Assembly (NCBI GenBank): GCA_017642855.1
Contig: JAEPOO010000001.1
Span: 839,072 to 903,071 of the forward strand
DNA from: Pseudomonadales bacterium
Lineage (GTDB): Bacteria > Pseudomonadota > Gammaproteobacteria > Pseudomonadales > Azotimanducaceae
Reading direction: 5' to 3'
DNA: 64,000 bases
Shown: positions 57,664 through 64,000 of the stretch, in pieces
Numbering within the stretch: the first letter of the stretch is position 1
How the letters are laid out: each line of letters starts with the position of its first letter
Notes under the pieces: model-generated
Database searches by the model: none
Told to the model about the DNA's origin: nothing
What the model saw: the letters and a program-made list of their open reading frames with translations, nothing else
Program-made: the position numbers and the translations under genes

Positions 57664-60453
57664 CTATTCCTCGGAAGCCGCTTCTCGCTGGTAGGCGCCG
57701 CCAGTATGTTGTTCGTGTTGGCTTTCTCTAAGATTGCCAATCACGGACTCCAGCGCACGACTGAACAGAAGACCGTCGCTAATGATGTTGACGGTGCCGT
57801 CGCGCAGCTCTCTCGCGAGACCAAGCTTGGTTTTCTCGACAACCTTCACACCCTGTCGGTTGACGAAGATGAACTTGTCGATGGCATTAATCTTTGCCGC
57901 AAGCTTGCAGCGGGTGTTGTTATCATCCTCTCCCGCGAATTCGACCCAAACACCAACGCTCAGCGTATCTACCTGTCTCATGTAAGGGCTGTCATCGGTC
58001 AGCGCTTCTTCCTCGGAAGCAGGTGCTTCCTTCGCGCTTTCTTCGGCCTTTGGTTCTCCCGAGACGGGTGCCTTGGTGTCCTCAGCCTCAGATGAAGGAG
58101 CGATTGCTCCATCTTCCGGTTCACGTCCTGCCTTAATGAGATTCTCTGTCGCGTCGACGCTGAGTTCCTCCCCTGCGTCGGTTTCTAGAATGGGCGCTTC
58201 AGCATCGATCGAACCGATCTCTTTTTCAGTCTCATCTTCTTCCTCGTCTTCGCCGGCTTTGAGAAAGCGTACTTTGGGTTTGCCTTCTTCTGTCGGAGCA
58301 TCATCTGTTTCGATGTTCTTCGCTTCCTCAGTCTCTGGCTCGTCACTGACTTCAACCTTTACGTCGCCAGACGCCGTTTCGTCTTCAACGGCCTTTAGTT
58401 CCGCCGCAGGGCTTTTTTCAAGACCGTGGAAGGTTTCGTTCTGAACCTGCTGCAGTTGTTCAATAAGCTTATCGATTTCTGGTTTTTCGATGCTGGCGAT
58501 TCGAAAGGCTTTGCGCAGGTTATTGAGTAGTCTTGGGTTAATCGTCGCCAGACGGTCCCGATCACCACCTTCTTCGTGTGGCTGTACGCTCCAGAGCAGT
58601 ACATCGATCGTGTTAATGGCCTGTTTCCAAGCATTTCCGCCAGGACCTTCTTTTAGAACCAGCATGACCATGAACTTATGGAATGGCTTTTTCAGCAGTT
58701 CTTCGACAAACTCATGCAGCGCACGTCCCAGGATACGCTCTTCAATTTTCTGGGTGACCAGCTCATGAATGTCGTCGAGACGATCATTACGTTCTGTTGC
58801 CTTAAGGATCCGTTGCTCGAGTTGCCTGGTTTTGGCGGCTTCTTCAGCTCGGAAGGTTCGAAAGTCGTCGATCAGATCAATAAACAACTGCTCGTCGTTT
58901 TCGTAGGCGACAATCTTGTCGACCAGTTCACGAATCTTCTGGTAAAGCGGATCTTTTTCGAGTTCTTCGACCTCTGTCCAGCCGATACCCGCTGAAGCGA
59001 ACTCGTTAAGAATGGTTCGAGCAGGGTGTCGTTCATTGTTGAAGAACTCTACGTCTTCGAGGGCAACCTTAATAATGGTGATCTGCGTGCGACCGATCAG
59101 TTCCTTGATTGGTATTGGCACGGAAGGATCTTGCCAGATCGCCTCATACAGCAGGTTGACCAGATTGATGATGTCAGACGACTGGCGGTCTACGGCGCTG
59201 ACGACGTTTTTATCTTCCTGACTTTCGAGCAGGAACTCACCGAGCGATTGAGAGATGTCGAGTTTCTCTACGTCCTCGAGAGAATTGGGAATGGTAGATT
59301 CTGCTGCGCTGGAAGCATTTAGCTTGGCCTGGATACTGCTCAGGATGTCCATCAGCTTCGCCTGGTCCACCATTTGAACGGTCTGTCCTTCCTGAGGCTG
59401 GAAAGATTGCATCGCCTGAGTTGGTCCTGCGGTCTCGACCGACTCTCCACCATCCTGCAGGAGGGCAGGGACCATCGCCGCAGGAACGGCGACCATACCG
59501 GGCGGTACAATCTGGCCACCTTCACCAATAAAGGTCGCGCCGTCATCCCTGCCGTGCAGGGCGCCTTCGAGGCCAGTCACCGTGCCCGGTAGCGCACCAC
59601 CGGTTATACCAACTCCGGGCTGACCGCCGGGTATTGCGCTGTCTGGGGTCGCACCTGCAGGTGCGCTAGGTGGTGGGCCGAACTGTGAATTTGTGGACTC
59701 CCCTGAACTGGCTGGCTCATCGAAGTGCAGGAGGTTCTGCATCATTGAAAACAGTTCTGGTCGGTCCTCATCTTCCTCATCGAATGCTTCTTCTTCCAGA
59801 GTGCCGAACATACTGGTATCAGCCCTTGGGATGTTTCGAGCTGATGGCGGTGGCGTGGCGCTTTTTCCCGGAGCTTCCATGCCCAGATCTGCCATGACGT
59901 GGCCATCAATAAGCACTTGATTCGCCTCGTTGAGAACAACATCCAGGTGCTTAAGTACCTTTGTGTTAAAGGCCCTGTAGATGGTCAGGTTGTCCTGGGC
60001 ATCCAGTCCGAGTGGGCGTAAGGCTTCCTGAAAAGCGGTAGCGATTTGCTCCGGGTCCAGCGGATTTGTCGATTCATCAATTCTTTTGCGCGGGAATAGC
60101 GATGCCAGACGCGTGTTGAAGCTGATGAAGATGGCAAGATGTTCGTTGCGTGACGCGTTCACCATACCCTCGAGCGCCACCATCACATCCAGTTCTTCTT
60201 CCTGCACCAGGGATAAGGTCTCAAAGTTAAAAACCGCCTCGTCCTTGAAGGTTTCCTTGTCCAGCAATTCATCAAAATTGTTGTTAAGGTTGGAGACGAA
60301 GCGCATGAGGACCTCGTCAGACTGACGGGTCAGAGACTTGAAGTCTCCAATGGCATCAACGACCTGGCGCTCGGTGTCGCTGATGACGTCGTGAGCCATC
60401 TGGTTCAGCGTTCTGACCGTCGCTTTTTGGATTTTTTCAACTATCTCTGACAA
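57664..60453 (-). CDS. DUF1631-family protein
   Basis: A large 929-residue protein of the proteobacterial DUF1631 family (some entries carry misleading names). N-terminal region matches the family: NPLDPEQIATAFQEALRPLGLDAQDNLTIYRAFN. A low-complexity Gly/Pro-rich linker lies at about 235-320. Conserved core at about 390-690 (HPARTILNEFASAGIGWTE; LLKKPFHKFMVMLV). A long acidic stretch spans about 690-830, and a C-terminal PilZ-like part (SVGVWVEFAGEDDNNTRCKLAAKINA) follows at about 840-925. c-di-GMP binding by that end is only a guess. It begins with TTG and no clear ribosome site. Convergent with htpG, divergent from sixA. Confidence 0.8.
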   Translation of the reverse strand: MSEIVEKIQKATVRTLNQMAHDVISDTERQVVDAIGDFKSLTRQSDEVLMRFVSNLNNNFDELLDKETFKDEAVFNFETLSLVQEEELDVMVALEGMVNASRNEHLAIFISFNTRLASLFPRKRIDESTNPLDPEQIATAFQEALRPLGLDAQDNLTIYRAFNTKVLKHLDVVLNEANQVLIDGHVMADLGMEAPGKSATPPPSARNIPRADTSMFGTLEEEAFDEEDEDRPELFSMMQNLLHFDEPASSGESTNSQFGPPPSAPAGATPDSAIPGGQPGVGITGGALPGTVTGLEGALHGRDDGATFIGEGGQIVPPGMVAVPAAMVPALLQDGGESVETAGPTQAMQSFQPQEGQTVQMVDQAKLMDILSSIQAKLNASSAAESTIPNSLEDVEKLDISQSLGEFLLESQEDKNVVSAVDRQSSDIINLVNLLYEAIWQDPSVPIPIKELIGRTQITIIKVALEDVEFFNNERHPARTILNEFASAGIGWTEVEELEKDPLYQKIRELVDKIVAYENDEQLFIDLIDDFRTFRAEEAAKTRQLEQRILKATERNDRLDDIHELVTQKIEERILGRALHEFVEELLKKPFHKFMVMLVLKEGPGGNAWKQAINTIDVLLWSVQPHEEGGDRDRLATINPRLLNNLRKAFRIASIEKPEIDKLIEQLQQVQNETFHGLEKSPAAELKAVEDETASGDVKVEVSDEPETEEAKNIETDDAPTEEGKPKVRFLKAGEDEEEDETEKEIGSIDAEAPILETDAGEELSVDATENLIKAGREPEDGAIAPSSEAEDTKAPVSGEPKAEESAKEAPASEEEALTDDSPYMRQVDTLSVGVWVEFAGEDDNNTRCKLAAKINAIDKFIFVNRQGVKVVEKTKLGLARELRDGTVNIISDGLLFSRALESVIGNLRESQHEQHTGGAYQREAASEE

Positions 60454-60561
60454 AGGGGTATCTGCGAGCTGAGTCTAGGCTCCGGTACGATACCGTGAAT
60501 GTGCTTTAAAGTATAGAAACCGTGCCCGGTTTGGCCAATTTCAGGGAGGACAAAGTCGTTA

Positions 60562-60609
60562 ATGATTAATGGTTTAGCTGCGATTTCTTTCATGGATTCT
60601 CACCTGTGA
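60562..60609 (+). CDS. Candidate coupled leader ORF before sixA
   Basis: A 15-codon ORF (MINGLAAISFMDSHL) starts 12 bases after AGGGAGG and stops at a TGA overlapping the sixA GTG start (GTGA). sixA itself has no ribosome site, so this ORF probably feeds ribosomes to it. Confidence 0.45.
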   Translation: MINGLAAISFMDSHL

Positions 60610-61052
60610 AACTGATCCTGATGAGACACGGTGAAGCAGAATCCTACGCCTCAACTGACTTCGATAGAAACCTGACGAGTTTTGGTAAGGAAGAGGCCCT
60701 GGCATCCGCGAACCAGCTCAATACGTATAGCCTTAGGGTGGACCTGATGTTGGTAAGTCCCTATCCGCGAGCGCGTCAAACAGCGGAATTGGTGAGTGAG
60801 GTGCTTGAACGAGTGCCCCAGGTGGTGACGGCATCAGTGACACCTGATGTGACGGTGAGCGAAGCCCTGGGCGAAATGGAAAAGCACCGGGACGGGAGAC
60901 AATGCGTGATGGCAGTGATGCATCAGCCCATCATCGGGAGTCTTGTATACTATTTAACCGGCGTGCAGCAGCCCATGGGCACGGCGTCCGTGGCAATCAT
61001 TGAAGCACCCGTATTGGAGCGTGACCGTTGTACTCTGGAATCCGTTATTTAG
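60606..61052 (+). CDS. sixA: Phosphohistidine phosphatase SixA
   Basis: A 148-residue histidine-phosphatase (RHG) protein removing phosphate from phosphohistidine of HPt domains such as ArcB. Active His8 in LMRHGEAES; second basic motif SPYPRARQTAEL; later His in AVMHQPIIGSL. Starts with GTG overlapping the stop of a 15-codon upstream ORF. It overlaps the DUF4892 gene by 25 bases. Confidence 0.88.
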   Translation: MKLILMRHGEAESYASTDFDRNLTSFGKEEALASANQLNTYSLRVDLMLVSPYPRARQTAELVSEVLERVPQVVTASVTPDVTVSEALGEMEKHRDGRQCVMAVMHQPIIGSLVYYLTGVQQPMGTASVAIIEAPVLERDRCTLESVI

Positions 61053-61555
61053 TTGTGCTGGCACTGGTCGGTTTTACTTCTGCCCTGGTGGTGGCAGAGC
61101 CCGCATCGAAAGTTTATCTCGAATCCTACCGATCCGCTGAGCTCGAGTCGGAAGAATGGAGCGAGGCGAGTTCACATCTCGTGGTACTTGGATCATTGGA
61201 AAAGGTGAATCGCGAACTTCAACCTGAAAAATCTGAAATCTTCTACGGTCGGCGTTATCAGGAAACCTACTACCTGCCCGAAGCGAGACGGACCGAACAG
61301 GTTTTTGATCATTACCGGATGCAACTGGAGCAATTAGGCCAGGTGCTGTTTCAATGTGATGGTCGGGCCTGCGGCAGTTCGAGTTATTGGGCCAACAAGG
61401 TTTTTAAAGAAGCCATTCTTTATGGGCCGGAACAGTTTCAGAAGTACCTGATTGCCGAACGATCTGATAGCGGCGGCTACGTTGCTGTGTATGTTGGGCA
61501 ACGAGCGACACGAAAAATTTACGTTCACCAGGTGCACTTCCTGCCTCAGGATTGA
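61028..61555 (+). CDS. DUF4892 domain-containing secreted protein
   Basis: A 175-residue protein with signal peptide at 1-23 (LVVLALVGFTSALVVAEP). Family features: FYGRRYQETYYLP, LFQCDGRACGSSSYWAN. Function is unknown. It starts with TTG inside the end of sixA (other frame), so it is translated by coupling. Confidence 0.8.
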   Translation: MYSGIRYLVVLALVGFTSALVVAEPASKVYLESYRSAELESEEWSEASSHLVVLGSLEKVNRELQPEKSEIFYGRRYQETYYLPEARRTEQVFDHYRMQLEQLGQVLFQCDGRACGSSSYWANKVFKEAILYGPEQFQKYLIAERSDSGGYVAVYVGQRATRKIYVHQVHFLPQD

Positions 61556-61579
61556 CTTCGCTCGACATCGGCGTAAACT
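61552..61579 (+). promoter_or_regulatory. Sigma-70-type promoter
   Basis: TTGACT (61552-61557), 16 bases, TAAACT (61574-61579). Transcription would start near 61586, about 28 bases before the 33-codon ORF. The -35 overlaps the DUF4892 stop codon. Confidence 0.6.
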
Positions 61580-61613
61580 GCGCGCGCCTGAATACATTCA
61601 ACCGAGCCGAGTC

Positions 61614-61715
61614 ATGACAACTTCGTTCAAATATACACCGCATCTTATGGACACGACGCTTTGCGCGACCGTGGACGTACTGCTGTGCGTAAAGGAGGCT
61701 GATCGGATCGTTTAG
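61614..61715 (+). CDS. 33-residue probable leader peptide
   Basis: ATG 61614 to TAG 61713, MTTSFKYTPHLMDTTLCATV followed by DVLLCVKEADRIV. It lies between a good promoter and an intrinsic terminator, and its last codons (GTA AAG GAG GCT GAT) contain AGGAGGCT, identical to the terminator's downstream arm. This is the layout of a ribosome-controlled attenuator. No single amino acid is repeated strikingly, so the inducing signal is unclear. A translated small protein with its own role is the alternative. Confidence 0.5.
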   Translation: MTTSFKYTPHLMDTTLCATVDVLLCVKEADRIV

Positions 61716-61743
61716 GTGTGATTGAGAAAATATATTTTTCGTA

Positions 61744-61780
61744 AAGCCTCCTCAGGGAAACCTCAGGAGGCTTTTTTTTT
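61744..61780 (+). terminator. Strong intrinsic terminator, attenuator candidate
   Basis: AAGCCTCCT-C-AGG-GAAA-CCT-C-AGGAGGCTT, then a run of T to 61780. The AGCCTCCT arm (61745-61752) can alternatively pair with AGGAGGCT at 61693-61700, inside the leader ORF, which would open the terminator. It lies before the 40-bp repeats and MFS gene. Confidence 0.85.
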
Positions 61781-61790
61781 GCGCGCTCAA

Positions 61791-61932
61791 AAGGCGCGTT
61801 TAGCTCAAGGCTTTTATTTTACGCGCCTACAAGGCGCGTTTAGCTCAAGGCTTTTATTTTACGCGCCTACAAGGCGCGTTTAGCTCAAGGCTTTTATTTT
61901 ACGCGCCTACAAGGCGCGTTTAGCTCAAGGCT
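61791..61932 (+). repeat. 40-bp tandem repeat, three full copies and one partial
   Basis: Exact direct copies start at 61791, 61831 and 61871, and the first 22 bases of a fourth start at 61911. Each junction makes a perfect hairpin ACGCGCC-TACAA-GGCGCGT. The array lies between the terminator and the MFS gene, so it forms part of that gene's leader if transcripts read through. It may change copy number by slippage. Confidence 0.9.
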
Positions 61933-61947
61933 GCTCAAAAGGTAGCA

Positions 61948-63162
61948 ATGGTGGTAGATATGAGTGAACGACAACTGAAAAACAACATACAGGTTTTGTA
62001 TGCATTCAGCTTCTGCTGGCTCGCACTCGTCATTATTCCGGTGGCGGTGCCGTTTTTTGCATCCAAAGGCCTCTCAGTCGCTGATGTTTTTGTACTTCAG
62101 AGTATCTTTGCGCTGTCTGTTGTGGTTTTTGAGGTGCCTTCGGGTTATCTCGCAGACATTATCGGTCGCCGCAATGCGTTGATCCTCGGCAGCGTGTTCC
62201 ACGGCTTTGGATTCACGCTCCTGTGTTTTGCCGACGGTTTTCTTGGTCTGGCACTGTTCGAGATAACGGTTGGTTTAGGTATGAGTCTGTTATCAGGATC
62301 GGATCTCTCGCTTCTGTACGATACTCAGCTGGCATTGAACCAGTCTCCGGCGCAAAAGACGCGCGGGATTGCAAACATGCGTGCGGTGAAAGCCGTGTCC
62401 GAAGGGCTTGCCTCATTGCTGGCGAGTATCCTGGTGCTCTGGTCTTTTGACGCAGTGGTTTACGCCAACGCGATTATCGCCTGGTTTCCATTGATTCTTT
62501 CCTTCTTTCTGGTGGAGGCGCCCTATCAACGAATGGATATCGTGTCGCCGTGGCATAGCCTGCGACGGATCTTGAGTCACCTGTTTCTGCAGGACAATTT
62601 GTTGCGCCTGACGACCCTGGCGTTCACCTTCTACGGCCTGGTTACCTTTTATGTGGTCTGGCTGGTGCAGCCATACTGGGAACAACAAGGTATTTCACTT
62701 GCCTGGTTTGGTGTCTTGTGGGCATTGATGAACTTCACCGTTGCCGTTGCGGCGCATTTTTGCGCCAGGCTGGAAGAGCGGGCAGGGGCGGCAACTGTTC
62801 TATTGGTCATGGGTTTGCTGCCTATCCTGGGTTACGTCGGGATGGCGATACCTGGCGGTGTTGTCGGGTTGGTGCTTGTGCTGACTTTTTACATCAGTCG
62901 AGGGTTCCATCAGGTAATACTGACCGATGCTTTTAACAGTAGAGTACCCAGCGGTTTTCGCGCAACGGCGAATTCCTTGGTTGGCCTGATGTTCCGATTG
63001 ACCTTCATTGTGACAGGTCCATTGGTTGGCTATCTGTACGAGTGGCAAGGGATGCTGGTGACATTGCTGGTGCTGGCCGCAGGTTCAGTGTTATTGCTGT
63101 TTTTGTTGCTGTTGCCACTGCTCCGGCAGTTACGCCACACAGGCTCTTTACCGACTGACTAA
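61948..63162 (+). CDS. Major facilitator superfamily transporter
   Basis: A 404-residue, 12-span MFS protein. The loop 2-3 motif reads GYLADIIGRRNA (variant of GxLaDrxGrk); DLSLLYDTQLAL lies near the middle of the first half. Resembles drug/unknown-substrate MFS members; the ligand cannot be told. Start ATG 61948 or 61960 (both in frame). It follows a promoter, leader ORF, terminator and hairpin repeats, suggesting tight control. Confidence 0.85.
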   Translation: MVVDMSERQLKNNIQVLYAFSFCWLALVIIPVAVPFFASKGLSVADVFVLQSIFALSVVVFEVPSGYLADIIGRRNALILGSVFHGFGFTLLCFADGFLGLALFEITVGLGMSLLSGSDLSLLYDTQLALNQSPAQKTRGIANMRAVKAVSEGLASLLASILVLWSFDAVVYANAIIAWFPLILSFFLVEAPYQRMDIVSPWHSLRRILSHLFLQDNLLRLTTLAFTFYGLVTFYVVWLVQPYWEQQGISLAWFGVLWALMNFTVAVAAHFCARLEERAGAATVLLVMGLLPILGYVGMAIPGGVVGLVLVLTFYISRGFHQVILTDAFNSRVPSGFRATANSLVGLMFRLTFIVTGPLVGYLYEWQGMLVTLLVLAAGSVLLLFLLLLPLLRQLRHTGSLPTD

Positions 63163-63403
63163 ACATTGACATGCCTGCAAAAACGGAACACGCCGAAAAG
63201 TGCAGGATAGAGCGGCGGTCATCTGTAACAAGCTTGTAACCGTCGCTCCCCGCTGTCTTCACAGCGCTTCGTGTCAGATATTGATCTGAGGTTTCTCGGC
63301 AATGCCTGGTTGATCTTCTTTCATCGCTTGGTGCTGGCAGCACCTGATCTCATAGCCACTTTCTTGAGAGAAGCTGACGTTGTATGTTTAGGCCTCTCTG
63401 GAA

Positions 63404-64000
63404 ATGATGGAGCAGTTCTTGGTCGACAATATGTCAAAGCGGGGGTTCGATCCACTGACTTACCGATTCGAAGATCAACTTCCTGATCACGGTAGCGTTA
63501 CTGAGGTTGCTGACGGCGTATTTTGGGCGCGCATGCCAATGTGGGGGCGCCTCAACCATATCAATGTCTGGATCCTACGAGATTACGACGGCTGGACCAT
63601 TGTTGATACCGGTTTGAATCGGGAAGATGTCCAAGATTGCTGGCGTTCAATTTTTGAGCATCACCTGGAAGGCAAGCCAGTAAAGCGTGTGGTCGCGACT
63701 CATTTGCACTCAGACCATACCGGTAACGCAGGCTGGATCTGTCAGGAATGGGATGCCGAACTTTGGATGTCGCGCAGTGACTTCTTCATGTGCAAGGTGA
63801 TGGCCGCTGATGGTCCGTCAGATGTGCCAGAAGATGCGATCAAGTTTTATCGACGCGCTGGATTCGACGAATCGCGACTGAATCGTTACCGGGAAAGGTT
63901 TGGTCAGTTCGGTGCGAATATCTGGGAGTTACCCGCGGGTTACCGCCGAATTCAGGAAGGCCAGTATATTGATATTGGCGGCCGCGAATGGCGAGCCGTC
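63404..64000 (+). CDS. Metallo-beta-lactamase-fold hydrolase (truncated by window edge)
   Basis: An open frame from ATG 63404 continues past the window. Residues seen: NHINVWILRDYDGWTIVDTG and the metal motif ATHLHSDHTGNAGW (HxHxDH). The rest resembles MBL-fold hydrolases such as lactonase or thioesterase-like enzymes with an extra domain. Substrate unknown. An in-frame ATG at 63431 is an alternative start. The 241 bases before it contain nothing else I can name. Confidence 0.82.
   Translation, partial: MMEQFLVDNMSKRGFDPLTYRFEDQLPDHGSVTEVADGVFWARMPMWGRLNHINVWILRDYDGWTIVDTGLNREDVQDCWRSIFEHHLEGKPVKRVVATHLHSDHTGNAGWICQEWDAELWMSRSDFFMCKVMAADGPSDVPEDAIKFYRRAGFDESRLNRYRERFGQFGANIWELPAGYRRIQEGQYIDIGGREWRAV

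Noticed and set aside
61791-61932. CRISPR array
   Set aside because: The 40-bp units are directly adjacent with no variable spacers and no cas genes nearby.
63271-63486. 72-codon ORF before the metallo-beta-lactamase-fold gene
   Set aside because: It runs out of frame into the conserved MBL-fold gene and lacks a ribosome site or family features.

Overview
This window looks like chromosomal DNA of an aerobic, heterotrophic gammaproteobacterium, possibly marine. Supporting evidence is the gltA / sdhCDAB-sucAB-lpd-sucCD arrangement, an OxyR regulator with both redox cysteines, a LapB/LapC-type secretion pair, several acyl-CoA enzymes, and DUF1631, DUF3014, DUF4892 and HtpG genes typical of the class. 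Base composition and gene style are uniform. I saw no rRNA, tRNA, insertion sequence, phage gene or CRISPR array, so there is no sign of an island. The genus cannot be fixed from the sequence alone.

Layout. 1-2.2 kb: truncated oxyR, divergent from a thiamine-diphosphate enzyme. 2.3-3.9 kb: a membrane protein joining a degenerate trypsin-like domain to a cytoplasmic FHA domain. 4.1-9.0 kb: korAB (2-oxoacid:ferredoxin oxidoreductase), a Nudix gene without a canonical start, a Bcp peroxiredoxin and an APH-type kinase. 9.0-16.8 kb: small enzymes (CMD-like, GST-like, SDR, ChaC, HAD, alpha/beta hydrolase, enoyl-CoA hydratase family, YjbQ, aldehyde dehydrogenase, GNAT). 16.8-19.3 kb: an AmmeMemoRadiSam locus with fused B-A genes, and a divergent radical SAM gene that appears frameshifted. 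19.3-21.6 kb: a large protein with a cyclase-like domain. 21.7-26.5 kb: leuC-leuD-cimA-galT. 26.5-33.7 kb: a luciferase-like oxidoreductase, a structured leader before a small basic protein, a UGA-containing SelW-like selenoprotein gene, mtnA plus a class II aldolase, and CoA enzymes. 33.8-37.3 kb: type I secretion adaptor and ABC transporter. 37.3-43.8 kb: Sel1 repeat protein, VWA protein, acyl-CoA dehydrogenase, hydroxyacid dehydrogenase, cyclophilin, gltA. 44.1-55.1 kb: the TCA cluster. 55-64 kb: a membrane protein, htpG, DUF1631, sixA, DUF4892, a probable attenuator with 40-bp tandem repeats before an MFS transporter, and a truncated metallo-beta-lactamase-fold gene.

The genes combine central oxidative metabolism (two separate routes for 2-oxoglutarate oxidation), branched-chain amino acid synthesis through citramalate, fatty-acid or CoA-thioester metabolism and redox defence. 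The least ordinary signals are: (1) the in-frame UGA in a CxxU motif at 28200-28202; (2) a leader peptide plus mutually exclusive hairpins ahead of the MFS gene (61552-61780), followed by 3.5 copies of a 40-bp repeat; (3) interleaved helices and a six-codon mini-ORF ahead of a small basic protein (27550-27752); (4) the broken or recoded radical SAM start at 18178-18210; and (5) the non-canonical Nudix start overlapping the korB stop.
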